Of a DNA stretch of 64,000 bases, positions 55,877 to 64,000 are shown in pieces. The stretch comes from Dendrolimus kikuchii (taxonomy: Eukaryota > Arthropoda > Insecta > Lepidoptera > Lasiocampidae): NCBI GenBank assembly GCA_019925095.2, contig CM034391.1, forward strand, positions 28,370,551-28,434,550, in the 5' to 3' direction. Each line of letters starts with the position of its first letter. The first letter of the stretch is position 1. Made by a program: the position numbers and the translations under genes. The notes under the pieces were generated by a model, which did no database searches, was not told the origin of the DNA, and saw only the letters and a list, made by a program, of their open reading frames with translations.

Positions 55877-58800
55877 CTGCGGACACCACGCGCACCGGTT
55901 ATACGAACGAAATACCTCACTGGTCCATCACCCACCTCAGCGGACGACACCGATTCCAAATGAGTTTGCTCACGTGTCGATATTTTAATATTCAATCCCC
56001 TCAAATCTCCGTTCAGGTGGATGATGGACTACAACAAGGTCTGCAAAGTCGTCAATGAACAAAACTCAACATAAGGCACCAATCGATGTGATCATATGCT
56101 ACAAAATCTAAATTCTCAACTAACTTTTTAAAAGTTACCATCCCAAAGTATTTTGTTTATTACAGTTTATGCTGTGATACTATCGACTCTCTGAAATGAA
56201 TGAAGACACAAAAAGTGAAGCTGCACCTGGTGTCGTGGTGGTGCTATGAGGTCCAGTACGTACCGGAGAGGGCGCCGGCGCCTCCGGGCCTGGCGACGCC
56301 GCCGTGGCCGCCGCCCATGCTCTTGGGCTTCCGCTTCCGCGTCTGGATGCCGTCCTTCTTCATGCTGAGGGGCCGGTTGACCTTGAAACAGAGGGCGCAG
56401 TGAGTGCCGCAGACGGGGAACTCCTCCTAATCTCCCGTTACTCAGCGCGCTCCTATCATCCTTTAAACAAGCCTATCTACCCGAGAGATAATTGATAAAA
56501 GATTATTTATCTCATTATGAATATTCGTAGTGTTGATAATTCTCTATCAGTCGGTAGCCCCGTTTATCTCGCGAGATTAGATGAGACCCTGTGTTTTGAT
56601 TTTTTTATACAGTTCCAATATTTGCCGAGGAGTTCCCTGATAACTGGCGGTGCACTCCGATTAGATACCTGTACCGCGATACTAACCAGTAGTACGACCT
56701 TCCTAATCGGCATAGCGCGCCGTAATCGCTGCACTATCGCGGCCTCCTCGATACTGCTGCTTAACTACACCAGCACTTTCATTCTTCGATTGTGTATCAC
56801 TTCCATTCATAACAATCATCTTATCGTTACTAGAGCTAATCTCTACTCAATGTAATAAGGCTCTGTTGTGTAAGGATATGAAATATGTGAAGGACATGAC
56901 AGAATAAATGCTCACGTTGTGCAGTTTGTAGTAGAGCCCACAGGCGTTGCAGACGGGTTCGCCGTTGTTGTTCCTCCGCCAGAGGGTAGTGTTGGAGGTA
57001 CGGCAGTTGGCGCACGTCACCCCCACGCGCCGATTGCCGTTCGTGGGCTGTGGGAAGCAAACATACTTAAACTTTCATCCACAGCTCAATCTCACTGCAC
57101 AATTTGAGTATTAAGCTGCAAGGAGAAGAAGTATATTCTTTAGGGATAAATCGAAATTTAGAACTTACCAAGGCCTGTTGTGGTTTGGCCTTCTGGCCTT
57201 TCAGTGGCGGTCGGTTGACGCCATTGATTCTGGTGTAGAGGCCGCAGGCGTTGCACAGGTAATGGCCTGTGCCGTCGCGCCGCCACAGCGGCGTGGTAGC
57301 AGCCGCGCAATTCACGCACTCCTTCACCTCGCCCATACCAGCCATGCCTGCAGACACGCTTATGTGTATCTCGCACAAAAGTAACTCAAATTTTATTTGT
57401 TATTTTAGGTACATAAGGGCAAAGAGTGTCCCTTCTCTGTTGCACTTTAACCATTTGATTTTCAATGTATTTCGCTGAATCATCAAATAGGGTGTAATAT
57501 TTTTTTCATTAAGCTGGTGGCTGTAGATTTTTAACTGTCCCATCTTCCAGGATGAACTTCGCCTATAATCATCCCATCGTTATAAGCGTCTCATATTGCA
57601 AATAACAAACAAAAATCACTTACTGGGATCGAAGCCATCGTCGATCGGCAGGAGGTTGTGGGCGGGCCAGGCCTGTGTGGGCGCCGGGTAGCCTTCCACC
57701 AGCAGCCCGCCCTCGTACCCCGAGACAGGTACATACTCCACGCCGCCACTCTGGCCCAGGTAGTGCTCGCCGCCCACCTTGTACTGCACCGTGTTCCCGT
57801 GGGTATATAGGGTCACCTGTACAGATTACAAATTCACATTTGGTACAACACGGAGGATATCTCTTAAGGCACGTCAAGTATGGGTGATGTTATATACGTA
57901 CTTGTTGTGAATTGGGACTTGGTGGAGCTTCGTAGACGGCTTGCGATTGAGGCACCACCGAGCCGTAGACGACGTGAGCGCCGCGCGCCGTCAAGGAAGA
58001 TGAAGACAGCGTGGGGTCGCTTCTGTACAGCAGCTGGCCCGGAGGGGACTCGTCGCCGCGCGCCGCTGAGCTCGGCCCGCCCGGCGCCCCCCCGTACAGG
58101 GTCAACAGCTCCTTGCTACTTCCACCGTAAGCCCCATAACTGGCGCTGCCATATTGGGGACTCTGGCCCGCATAAGCGTATCCACCGTGAACCGTGGTCA
58201 CCGGCTGCAGGCTCGCGTAAGTCGTGGGCCTCGGCTCCCCCTCCCCCCTCGTCTCGTATTTCACTTGCTGGTACGCCACTCCTACCGCTTGCTGATTGTT
58301 CAAAGACGTCGTTTGGATCATTTCTAAGGCCGTGGAGGCCGTGACCTGTTCCCCCAGGACTGCGGCATACTGCCGCCCATCCGGTGGCCCGGCGGCATTG
58401 GCGTCTGTGGTGTAAGCCTGCATTTGTTCCTTTTCTTTGTGAGTCAAGTACGCCTCGTGGCCGTGCTCGTCACCTCCGCCTTCCTGGGCCACGATAACAT
58501 GATGCGGTCCGCCATACCTCAAGGCCAAGCCCCTCCCGTAGGGTGCCGGCCTCTGGGGAGCCCTCGCGTACTGTGCTTGCAATCTCTTATCAGCAGGAAC
58601 TGGTGACTGCAGAGATCTGTATGCCTCCGGTTTGAACGCGAGGTACCTGGCTGTCTCGGCTTCGGCTAGCCTCAACCTCTCCTCGTCGTACTGTTGGGAC
58701 ATTTCCCTGCTTTCAGCGCCTTCCTCCAACTTAGGAGTGTAGTGTTGTAGTTGCTGCTCGTGCTCCAGCTGGGCCTGTTCTGGGGGTTCGTCTTTCACGC

Positions 58801-59086
58801 CTTCCTCGGGAGCCAGCTCCCCTCCCTCCTCGGTGGTGATGTGCCCTGCGGCGGTGATAGTGCGCACGGCTCGTCGGGAGGTGATCACCGACTGGGAGTG
58901 CGCCTGCGGTGAGTTTTGCCTCATCACCTCCTGGGCCTCCTGCTCCTGATTTGTGTTGTTCCCTTCATTCGGCTGCTCTTGTTCGAGTCTTTCTTCATTC
59001 TTCACTAGTTGCAGGGCTTCTACGGACGTGTCCTCTTCTCTTGGTCCTTCGTTCTCTACGCGCATCATTTGATTTACGTTGTCCAT
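55746..59086 (-). CDS. srp: GATA zinc-finger transcription factor (GATA-beta / serpent group)
   Basis: Six exons join in frame (59086-57902, 57816-57624, 57347-57169, 57047-56916, 56381-56264, 55876-55746) to encode 645 residues. Every intron is GT-AG. Residues 1-395 are acidic, Gln/Glu-rich, then Tyr/Gly/Ser-rich, as in activation regions. Two GATA fingers follow: C470-VN-C473…C491-NA-C494 ([14 protein letters not shown]) and C531-AN-C534…C552-NA-C555 ([14 protein letters not shown]). The basic tail ends RKRKPK (about 578-583). The C-terminal finger binds WGATAR DNA. The N-terminal finger usually modifies binding and contacts cofactors. The protein acts in the nucleus. The long N-terminal region and finger sequences fit silkworm GATA-beta, also called Box A-binding factor, the serpent-type GATA known for chorion, fat-body and blood-cell gene control. 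The GATA identity is certain. The choice of serpent over GATAe or pannier is likely but inferred. Intron 4 holds a WGATAR cluster. The last exon has an alternative reading (see findings). Confidence 0.93.
56264..56381 (-). CDS. srp: GATA gene, exon 5 (basic DNA-binding tail)
   Basis: Acceptor tgtttcaAG, donor GTACGT. Encodes [20 protein letters not shown] and then a Gly/Ala-rich stretch. It continues the C-finger without a break (YKLHN|VNRPL). Confidence 0.95.
56473..56643 (-). promoter_or_regulatory. Cluster of eight WGATAR sites in GATA intron 4
   Basis: WGATAR matches on either strand start at 56473, 56486, 56493, 56507, 56534, 56544, 56564 and 56638. Seven of them fall within 97 bp. A random AT-rich stretch of that size should hold fewer than one. 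Position inside a GATA-factor gene suggests autoregulation or control by another GATA factor. Confidence 0.6.
56916..57047 (-). CDS. srp: GATA gene, exon 4 (C-terminal zinc finger)
   Basis: Acceptor cttcccacAG, donor GTGAGC. Forty-four whole codons, [15 protein letters not shown]…[12 protein letters not shown]. Reading another frame here hides the finger, so the splice sites decide it. Confidence 0.95.
57169..57347 (-). CDS. srp: GATA gene, exon 3 (N-terminal zinc finger)
   Basis: Acceptor gtctgcAG, donor GTAAGT. Encodes ECVNC…[17 protein letters not shown], a full C-x2-C-x17-C-x2-C finger, then a Lys/Gln-rich linker. Confidence 0.95.
57624..57816 (-). CDS. srp: GATA gene, exon 2 (linker)
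   Basis: Acceptor ctgtacAG, donor GTAAGT. Encodes [18 protein letters not shown] … PIDDGFDP and one base of a split Ser codon. Confidence 0.9.
57902..59086 (-). CDS. srp: GATA gene, first coding exon (N-terminal region)
   Basis: Codes for 395 residues and ends exactly on a codon (…SPNSQQ). The donor is GTACGT at 57901-57896. The start ATG (59086-59084, context caatATGG) was chosen because it is the first Met after a plausible acceptor (tttgtAG, 59095-59094). The 5' UTR would then lie in an upstream exon. Long stretches are rich in Gln, Glu, Ala and later Tyr and Gly. Confidence 0.88.
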
Positions 59087-59130
59087 ATTGATTCTACAAA
59101 TGAATATATTATTATATTTAAAATATGTAG

Positions 59131-59897
59131 TACATAATAAAACTAGGTTTTAACGGTTTTAAGCGCGGTAATTTTATTTGATTTTGGTTTTTCCGACGTT
59201 TCGGCCACTTTTCAGTGGCCGTGATCATGGAAGACAAAGATGTCAAGTGTCAACGAGTATTGTTAAAGTTTTATTTAGCCTACCGCCAACTTGTTCATTT
59301 TAATTTTGTTTATGGTTATTATTTACTCTATGGGAGCCTAATCTAATTTACTACCGCTTCGCAAAATGTTATGGCTTGAAGAGAAAAAGCGGCGGAAGAA
59401 ACTCTTCAGCAAACATGCCTAGCTCTAATAATTTTATATAATATTAAAATGGGTGGAAGGAAAAATAAAAGTAATTATCAGTCAAGTTGGTTTGTGTTCC
59501 GTTGTACGCAGAAAGAGCTCACAGTGTCTTGAGGTCTGGCAGCTGGTTTTTGCTGGGTTTGGGTCTTAATAGTTTTGATGATTGGATCCCAAACAGGTGG
59601 TACTTGCCAACCATCTTCTCTATTGAAATTTGGGTGTTTTTTGATTTCAATAGCCTCACGCATCATTCTAGGTATGAAACGAGTCTCTTTCGCGAGGATT
59701 TGTGGGTTATCGAATCTGATGTAGTGGTTGGGTTTATCCAGCGTGTGTTCACTGATCGCAGACTTCGTAGACCTTGTGTGTTTCATGTCAGCAATGTGTT
59801 CTTTTACTCGCGTTTTTATGCTCCTCTTTGTTTGCAAAATGTATGTATGTATGTATTACCGCGCTTAAAACCGTTAAAACGTAGTTTTATTATGTAG
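59131..59897 (-). mobile_element. Penelope-like element copy, inverted ends
   Basis: The ends (59131-59172 and 59857-59897) are inverted copies of a ~40-bp terminal sequence (ttttaacggttttaagcgcgg core). Inside, on the minus strand, are a GIY-YIG-type coding end, a UTR with the 'gctgaagagtttcttccgcc' stretch, and a hairpin region at 59193-59232. It lies about 45 bp upstream of the GATA start exon. Confidence 0.75.
59478..59837 (-). pseudogene. Penelope-like GIY-YIG endonuclease C-terminal fragment
   Basis: 119 codons, open. QTKRSIKTRVKEHIADMKH is the second half of the GIY-YIG core (the catalytic Arg-containing 'TKRS…R..EH'). SAISEH, then a HYIRFDNPQILAKETRFIPR stretch and REAIEIKKHPNFNREDGW follow; these are the conserved Glu-containing end of Penelope endonucleases. 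The reverse transcriptase and the GIY/YIG residues themselves lie upstream and are missing, so it is inactive. Confidence 0.82.
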
Positions 59898-60096
59898 ACA
59901 AGTCGCTAAAACTTAAGAAAATATTATATGTAGTACAGATTAATGTAAGTTAATAAAGCGAAAGTTGTTCATCAGGACGTCGCAAGTTGATATTCGTCGT
60001 CTCTACCTACCCCAAGGAAACAGACGTGATAATATTATTTTTTATTTAGCAGGATGAATTTGTTTAATAAATTACGTCTTGGATTCTTTTAAAGGC

Positions 60097-60285
60097 CACG
60101 ACACACCTTCCATGATCAAATTGATCGTTTACTAGCAGAGGGTGATGTCAGGAGCCTTAAGAACAGACGAGCGTGCATGACAAGAGCTATAAATGTCAAA
60201 GAAGCAAGTGAGGTGTGTAAGAATAAGCCTAAATGGCACACTGTTGTTCGTGCCTACCCCGCAAGGGAACTGAAGTTATGTATGT
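60097..60285 (+). mobile_element. RTE-like LINE 3' tail (family A), TSD attcttttaaaggc
   Basis: The 14-bp duplication lies at 60083-60096 and 60286-60299. Confidence 0.9.
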
Positions 60286-60339
60286 ATTCTTTTAAAGGCT
60301 CCAATAAGATGTTTAAACGTCTGTTAGTAATAATATTGT

Positions 60340-60560
60340 TTAGTTGTTGAATAGCACCATGTTGGGCATGGGACGAGTGAGCAAACAAATGCTGGGCTCG
60401 GAGCGGATGAGCTCGTGCCGGCGGACGTGAGAGGCCGACGCAAACACAGAGCACGCGTCGGCCGCCGCGGAGCATAAAGACAAGCGCCGGCGCCGGTCGC
60501 CCGTCCACACTTTCCACCGTTTCACACCACGCACGGTTCCGCGGTGTCACACACAGATGA
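60340..60560 (-). promoter_or_regulatory. GC-rich unique island, candidate GATA promoter or 5' UTR
   Basis: A sharp rise in GC and CpG compared with the flanks, no similarity to other repeats here, about 1.3-1.5 kb upstream of the start exon. No TATA box or splice donor is decisive, so the role is inferred. Confidence 0.35.
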
Positions 60561-61037
60561 CCTTTGCTCTCGAATAGAATATAATTGAAGACATGAGTAG
60601 ATGAAGGAGTTATGTGACATCAAAAAAATACGTTAAAAGAAAATATAATGTGTAAAATATGTAATGTAAACAGGTAAGGAATTAGAACTTAAAACAATGC
60701 TTTTTGAATTGGATTTTGAAAATAGTAAGTAATGAAGGAGTTATATGTGTAGCAAAGTGATAGTAAAAGAGCTTTGTAGGCCAATTTATCAATATTTACC
60801 AATTGTAACATATCCCTTTTATTCACTCATGTCTTCAATTCCATTCTAATTATTACAGGCAAAATAAAGTAGAAGCTGGGTGCGCCAGTTTCGCATTTTT
60901 TTTCTAAACTCTAGCAACTCCATTATTATGTCAACAGTAACTGCGATACTTCTAATAATTTTTAGAATCACTGAATCAAAAAGTTCTAGGAATCAATATT
61001 AAAAAAATGCAAAAATTTAAACAAAAATATTTTATTT
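60561..61037. other. Intergenic, nothing recognised
   Basis: AT-rich unique sequence. Confidence 0.4.
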
Positions 61038-61243
61038 TTGCCAGGTGGTAGGGCATTTGCCCGACTGGATGGCTACCACCCCTGGTCTAGAGTATGTCGC
61101 CATAACAACCTTGTGTCGTGTTCCGGCATTAGTGACCATGTTCCAGTCTCTCTTAAGAGAACAGCAGCGCATTTGTAGCCACTTTGGTTCCATCCAGTGG
61201 GCCGTCTGCCTGTCTGCTGAACTCCAGCAATTAAAAAAAAAAT
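61038..61243 (+). mobile_element. SINE-B, short form with deletion
   Basis: Opens 'tgccaggtggtagggc'. About 30 bp are missing between 'ccactttgg' and 'ttccatcc'. Confidence 0.78.
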
Positions 61244-61831
61244 AATCTACATAATCTTCCCCCAATGCAATGCGTTTAGAATAACGCGTTTCTAACTTCC
61301 TTATTCCATTGAGCAAAAATTTTTTTGAGTCTCGGAAAACTTCTCTACGGCAGCCCTAACCGCGTCATTATCGTGAAATTTTGTTCCACGAATTTCCTCT
61401 TTTAATTTTGGGAATAAGTGAAAATCACTTGGGGCTAAGTCCGGAGAATTGGTGGGTGGTCAAGGAGGTTGAAGACAGCATTAATTGGCACTTTGATTTG
61501 AAAATCGAACTTCTCCCCAAAAGGTTTTATATATAAGCACTTCTAAGAAGTTTTTGATTTACCCTCGTACAACATACGCATTTTGTCAACATAACTTATG
61601 TTTACTTCAACAATATTGATTACAAATTTGTAAGCAAGTGTTTTAACACCTTTTGATAATTAATTCACTGACATAAGATAGAAGGCAAAAAAATATTTCA
61701 TTTTCTAAATATTTTGGTTTTAAACATTGATATCAAGCCACGTAAGTCTTACGCTACTTTGCTCTCCTTTCCATTTCTAGCAAAAGTATATTTGATTTTC
61801 CTATAAATATTGAAAGATATCAATCATCATT
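61244..61831. other. Intergenic, nothing recognised
   Basis: 61340-61500 vaguely resembles mariner-type coding text, but no motif is firm. Confidence 0.3.
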
Positions 61832-62066
61832 TGCCAGGTGGTAGGGCATTTGCCCGACTGGATGGCTACCACCCCTGGTCTACAGCATGTCACCATAACA
61901 ACCTTGTGTCGTGTTCCGGCATTAGTGACCAGGTTCCAGTCTCCCTTAAGAGAGCAGCAGCGCATTTGTAGCATCTTTAGTGTTGCAAATGTCCATAGGC
62001 GATGGTAACCGCTTTCCATCAAGTGGGCCGTCTGCCTGTCTGCTGAACTCCTGCAATAAAAAAAAC
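61832..62066 (+). mobile_element. SINE-B, short form
   Basis: Opens 'tgccaggtggtagggc' and ends 'ctgcaataaaaaaa'. Confidence 0.8.
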
Positions 62067-62301
62067 CATCAATCAAAAATACTCTACATTTTAAAAAGTT
62101 ATACAAATGAAATTTTTAAAGAATTTTTTTAATTTTAGTTCCTAAATTTTTTCACAATTTATCATCTCATTGTAGTTTAAACTTATAAAGTGTAAAGTTT
62201 TTAAGGAAGAGAATATGTCCCTGCTTAATGATTAAAATACCAAAGTGATTAAGGAAGATATAATCATAATATTAAAACCAATAATACCTAATACAACATA
62301 C

Positions 62302-62454
62302 ATTTCAGGAGACTAAAGAACAGACGAGCGTGCATGACAAGAGTTATGAATGTCAAAGAATCAAGTGGGGTGTATAAGAATAAGCCTAAATGGCGCTCTG
62401 TTGTTCGTACCTACCCCGCAAGGGAACTGGCGTGAAGTTATGTATGTATGTATG
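62302..62454 (+). mobile_element. RTE-like LINE 3' tail (family A), TSD tacaacatac
   Basis: The duplication lies at 62292-62301 and 62455-62464. Confidence 0.85.
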
Positions 62455-62488
62455 TACAACATACTATCAACATACATTATATTTTACA

Positions 62489-62690
62489 TACATACATAAC
62501 TTCACGCCAGTTCCCTTGCGGGGTAGGCACGGACAACAGAGCGCCATTTAGGCTTATTCTTACACACCTCACTTGAGTCTTTGACATTCATAACTCTTGT
62601 CATGCACGCTCGTCTGTTCTTAAGGCTCCTGGCATCACCTTCTGCTAGTACACGATCAATTTGATCATGGAAGGTGTGTCTTGGCCTTAT
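62489..62690 (-). mobile_element. RTE-like LINE 3' tail (family A)
   Basis: (TACA)n at the left. It ends at 'gtgtcttggcc'. It faces the previous copy tail to tail, 35 bp apart. Confidence 0.82.
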
Positions 62691-62809
62691 ATACGAGTCA
62701 GAAATTTCGAGACTATGACAAAATACCTAGATAGATGTAATTTCTAGGGATTTAATTTTTGCTAAAATAGCTTTGAAACCCCAATAAAAATCTGATTAAC
62801 AACAGTGCT

Positions 62810-63060
62810 ATGAACTGGCAGCGGAGGAAACGAGTTCACTCCGACCGCCGCAAAGCGCTCTGTGTACCGAGCACCTCGAGCAAACAAACCGCCTCACACA
62901 CCATTTTCTACTCTACGGCTCTAAGGTAACGTTGGTTTTCCTAGTTAAGTTTTCCCTGAACTATAACAATGCAACTGAAACTTTATTGTGTAACGCGTAG
63001 AGTGCATTTTGGATTGGAGTTTAGAGTGAACTAGTCAGCCCGAGTCGAGCCTGCGCCCTA
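62810..63060. promoter_or_regulatory. Second unique, GC-richer island upstream of the GATA gene
   Basis: Non-repetitive, with several CpGs and no recognisable protein. Could be a distal promoter, 5' exon or conserved element. Weakly supported. Confidence 0.25.
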
Positions 63061-63499
63061 CGTTTATGGATGTTTACTTCATTCTGATAACCACACCGAG
63101 TCTTAAATATTTTGATAAACATCACAATTTAATATAAGGATTCATTTAATTTCATTTAATCTATAATTTTTTAAATATGTTTGAGGTATTTCTAATACTT
63201 GCAAATTTTTTCCTATCTCATAGCTACTTACTGCATGCAAACTACTACTGTTGGGATTTTTAAATATTTACTTCTGGGATGTGTGTTTAAAAGGATATGG
63301 ATACGGTGATAATGTTGACCTGGAAAGGTATTGGTAACTAGGATTCAAGGTTTGGGTATGATTGGGAAAGTTGGTAAAGGTGGTTGGATTAGGTTGGTCG
63401 GGGTTGGAACCGGGTTTTATTCTTTATTTATTTAATATCTTGACTCAGAAGCGTTTATGGTAGTAACAGGAACCTTACGGTTTTAACATATTACATACA
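63061..63499. other. Intergenic, GGTTGG-rich stretch
   Basis: 63310-63420 is rich in GGT/GGA repeats on the plus strand. Nothing else was seen. Confidence 0.35.
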
Positions 63500-63815
63500 G
63501 GAAGGTAAAGGTAAGGAAAGGAATGCTCCGGTGGTTCGGGCATGTGGAAAGAATGCATGATGAAAGAATGACTAAACAGATATACAATGCAGAAGTCGTG
63601 GAAGCCCACGACACACCTTCCATGATCAAATTGATCGTGTACTAGCGGAGGGTGATGTCAGGAGCCTTAAGAACAGACGAGCGTGCATGACAAGAGCTAT
63701 GAATGTCAAAGAAGCAAGTGAGGTGTGTAAGAGCAAGCCTGAATGTCGCTCTGTTGTTCGTGCCTACCCCGCAATGGAACTGGCGTGAAGCTATGTATGT
63801 ATGTATGTAATATTA
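63500..63815 (+). mobile_element. RTE-like LINE 3' tail (family A)
   Basis: Starts at 'ggtaaggaaaggaatgctc' and ends in (ATGT)n. A ~25-bp deletion precedes 'gaagtcgtgg'. Confidence 0.84.
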
Positions 63816-63835
63816 GAAATATGAAAGTAACTCTG

Positions 63836-63930
63836 TTTGTCTGTCTGTCTGTTCCAAAAAGTACTGGACCGATTTGGCTGAAACTCAGAACATGAACATA
63901 GGATACTTTTGATACCGAAACATGGGATAG
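63836..63930 (+). repeat. Helitron-like fragment, as at 1-250
   Basis: Shares 'actggaccgatttggctga' and 'catgggatagtttc' with the window start. Confidence 0.5.
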
Positions 63931-64000
63931 TTTCAAGGGAACTGGCGTGAAGCTATGTATGTATGTATGTATGTATGTATGTATGTATGTATGTATGTAT
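63931..64000 (+). mobile_element. Family A minimal tail with long (ATGT)n, runs off the window
   Basis: Only ~25 bp of the LINE (aagggaactggcgtgaagc) precede a pure (ATGT)n array that reaches the last base. Confidence 0.8.

Noticed and set aside
56836..57060. Minus-strand frame starting [13 protein letters not shown] over GATA exon 4
   Set aside because: A wrong-frame reading. The splice-consistent frame encodes the C-terminal zinc finger.
57880..58344. Long plus-strand open frame opposite the first GATA exon
   Set aside because: It is antisense to a clearly coding exon, and its Pro/Arg-rich content is what GC-rich complementary sequence gives.
63956..64000. Regularly spaced short repeats that might suggest a CRISPR-like or satellite array
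   Set aside because: It is a pure (ATGT)n tail of a LINE, without spacers.

Overview
The window looks like nuclear DNA from a moth or butterfly (Lepidoptera). It is AT-rich and spliced genes are sparse. Most of it is short, truncated copies of transposon families that are familiar from lepidopteran genomes: RTE-like LINE tails ending in (ATGT)n, R1-like LINE ends, CR1/Zenon-type LINE ends, tRNA-derived SINEs, Helitrons with TC...CTAG ends, Penelope-like fragments, a mariner and gypsy-like solo LTRs. No prokaryotic features, CRISPR arrays, rRNA genes or intact tRNA genes were seen.

The one convincing host gene is a two-finger GATA transcription factor on the minus strand (coding exons between 59086 and 55746). 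Six exons join in frame with GT-AG introns to give a 645-residue protein. It has a long acidic and Gln/Tyr-rich N-terminal part, two C-x2-C-x17-C-x2-C fingers and the basic RKRKPK tail. I read it as the lepidopteran GATA-beta / Box A-binding factor (serpent group). Its fourth intron carries a dense cluster of WGATAR sites, a candidate autoregulatory element. A Penelope-like insertion lies about 45 bp upstream of the start-codon exon. Two GC-rich non-repetitive islands further upstream (about 60.34-60.56 and 62.81-63.06 kb) could be 5' exons or promoters.

Layout: 0-5.5 kb holds a solo LTR, tRNA-SINEs nested in each other and in a second non-LTR repeat ('D'), and RTE tails. 5.5-9.2 kb holds Helitron pieces, an unclassified retroelement fragment and the best RTE-like tail. 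9.3-15.2 kb is dominated by a non-tRNA SINE ('SINE-B'), including a SINE-flanked tandem duplication. 15.2-21.2 kb holds Penelope termini, Helitrons and a foldback element ('F'). 21.2-27.1 kb holds RTE and R1-like LINE ends, including two serial insertions into one 11-bp target. 27.7-29.3 kb is a Helitron split by a mariner. 29.5-54.6 kb is a mosaic of the same families plus LTRs and TIR elements. 54.7-55.4 kb is a chimeric LINE insertion bounded by a target-site duplication. 55.7-59.1 kb is the GATA gene. 59.1-64 kb is again repeats, ending in an (ATGT)n array at the window edge.

Letters A, B, D, E, F and K are my own labels for repeat families within this window. No database search was possible, so family names come from recognised protein motifs, termini and tails. 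Boundaries without a stated target-site duplication (TSD) are approximate, by tens of bases.
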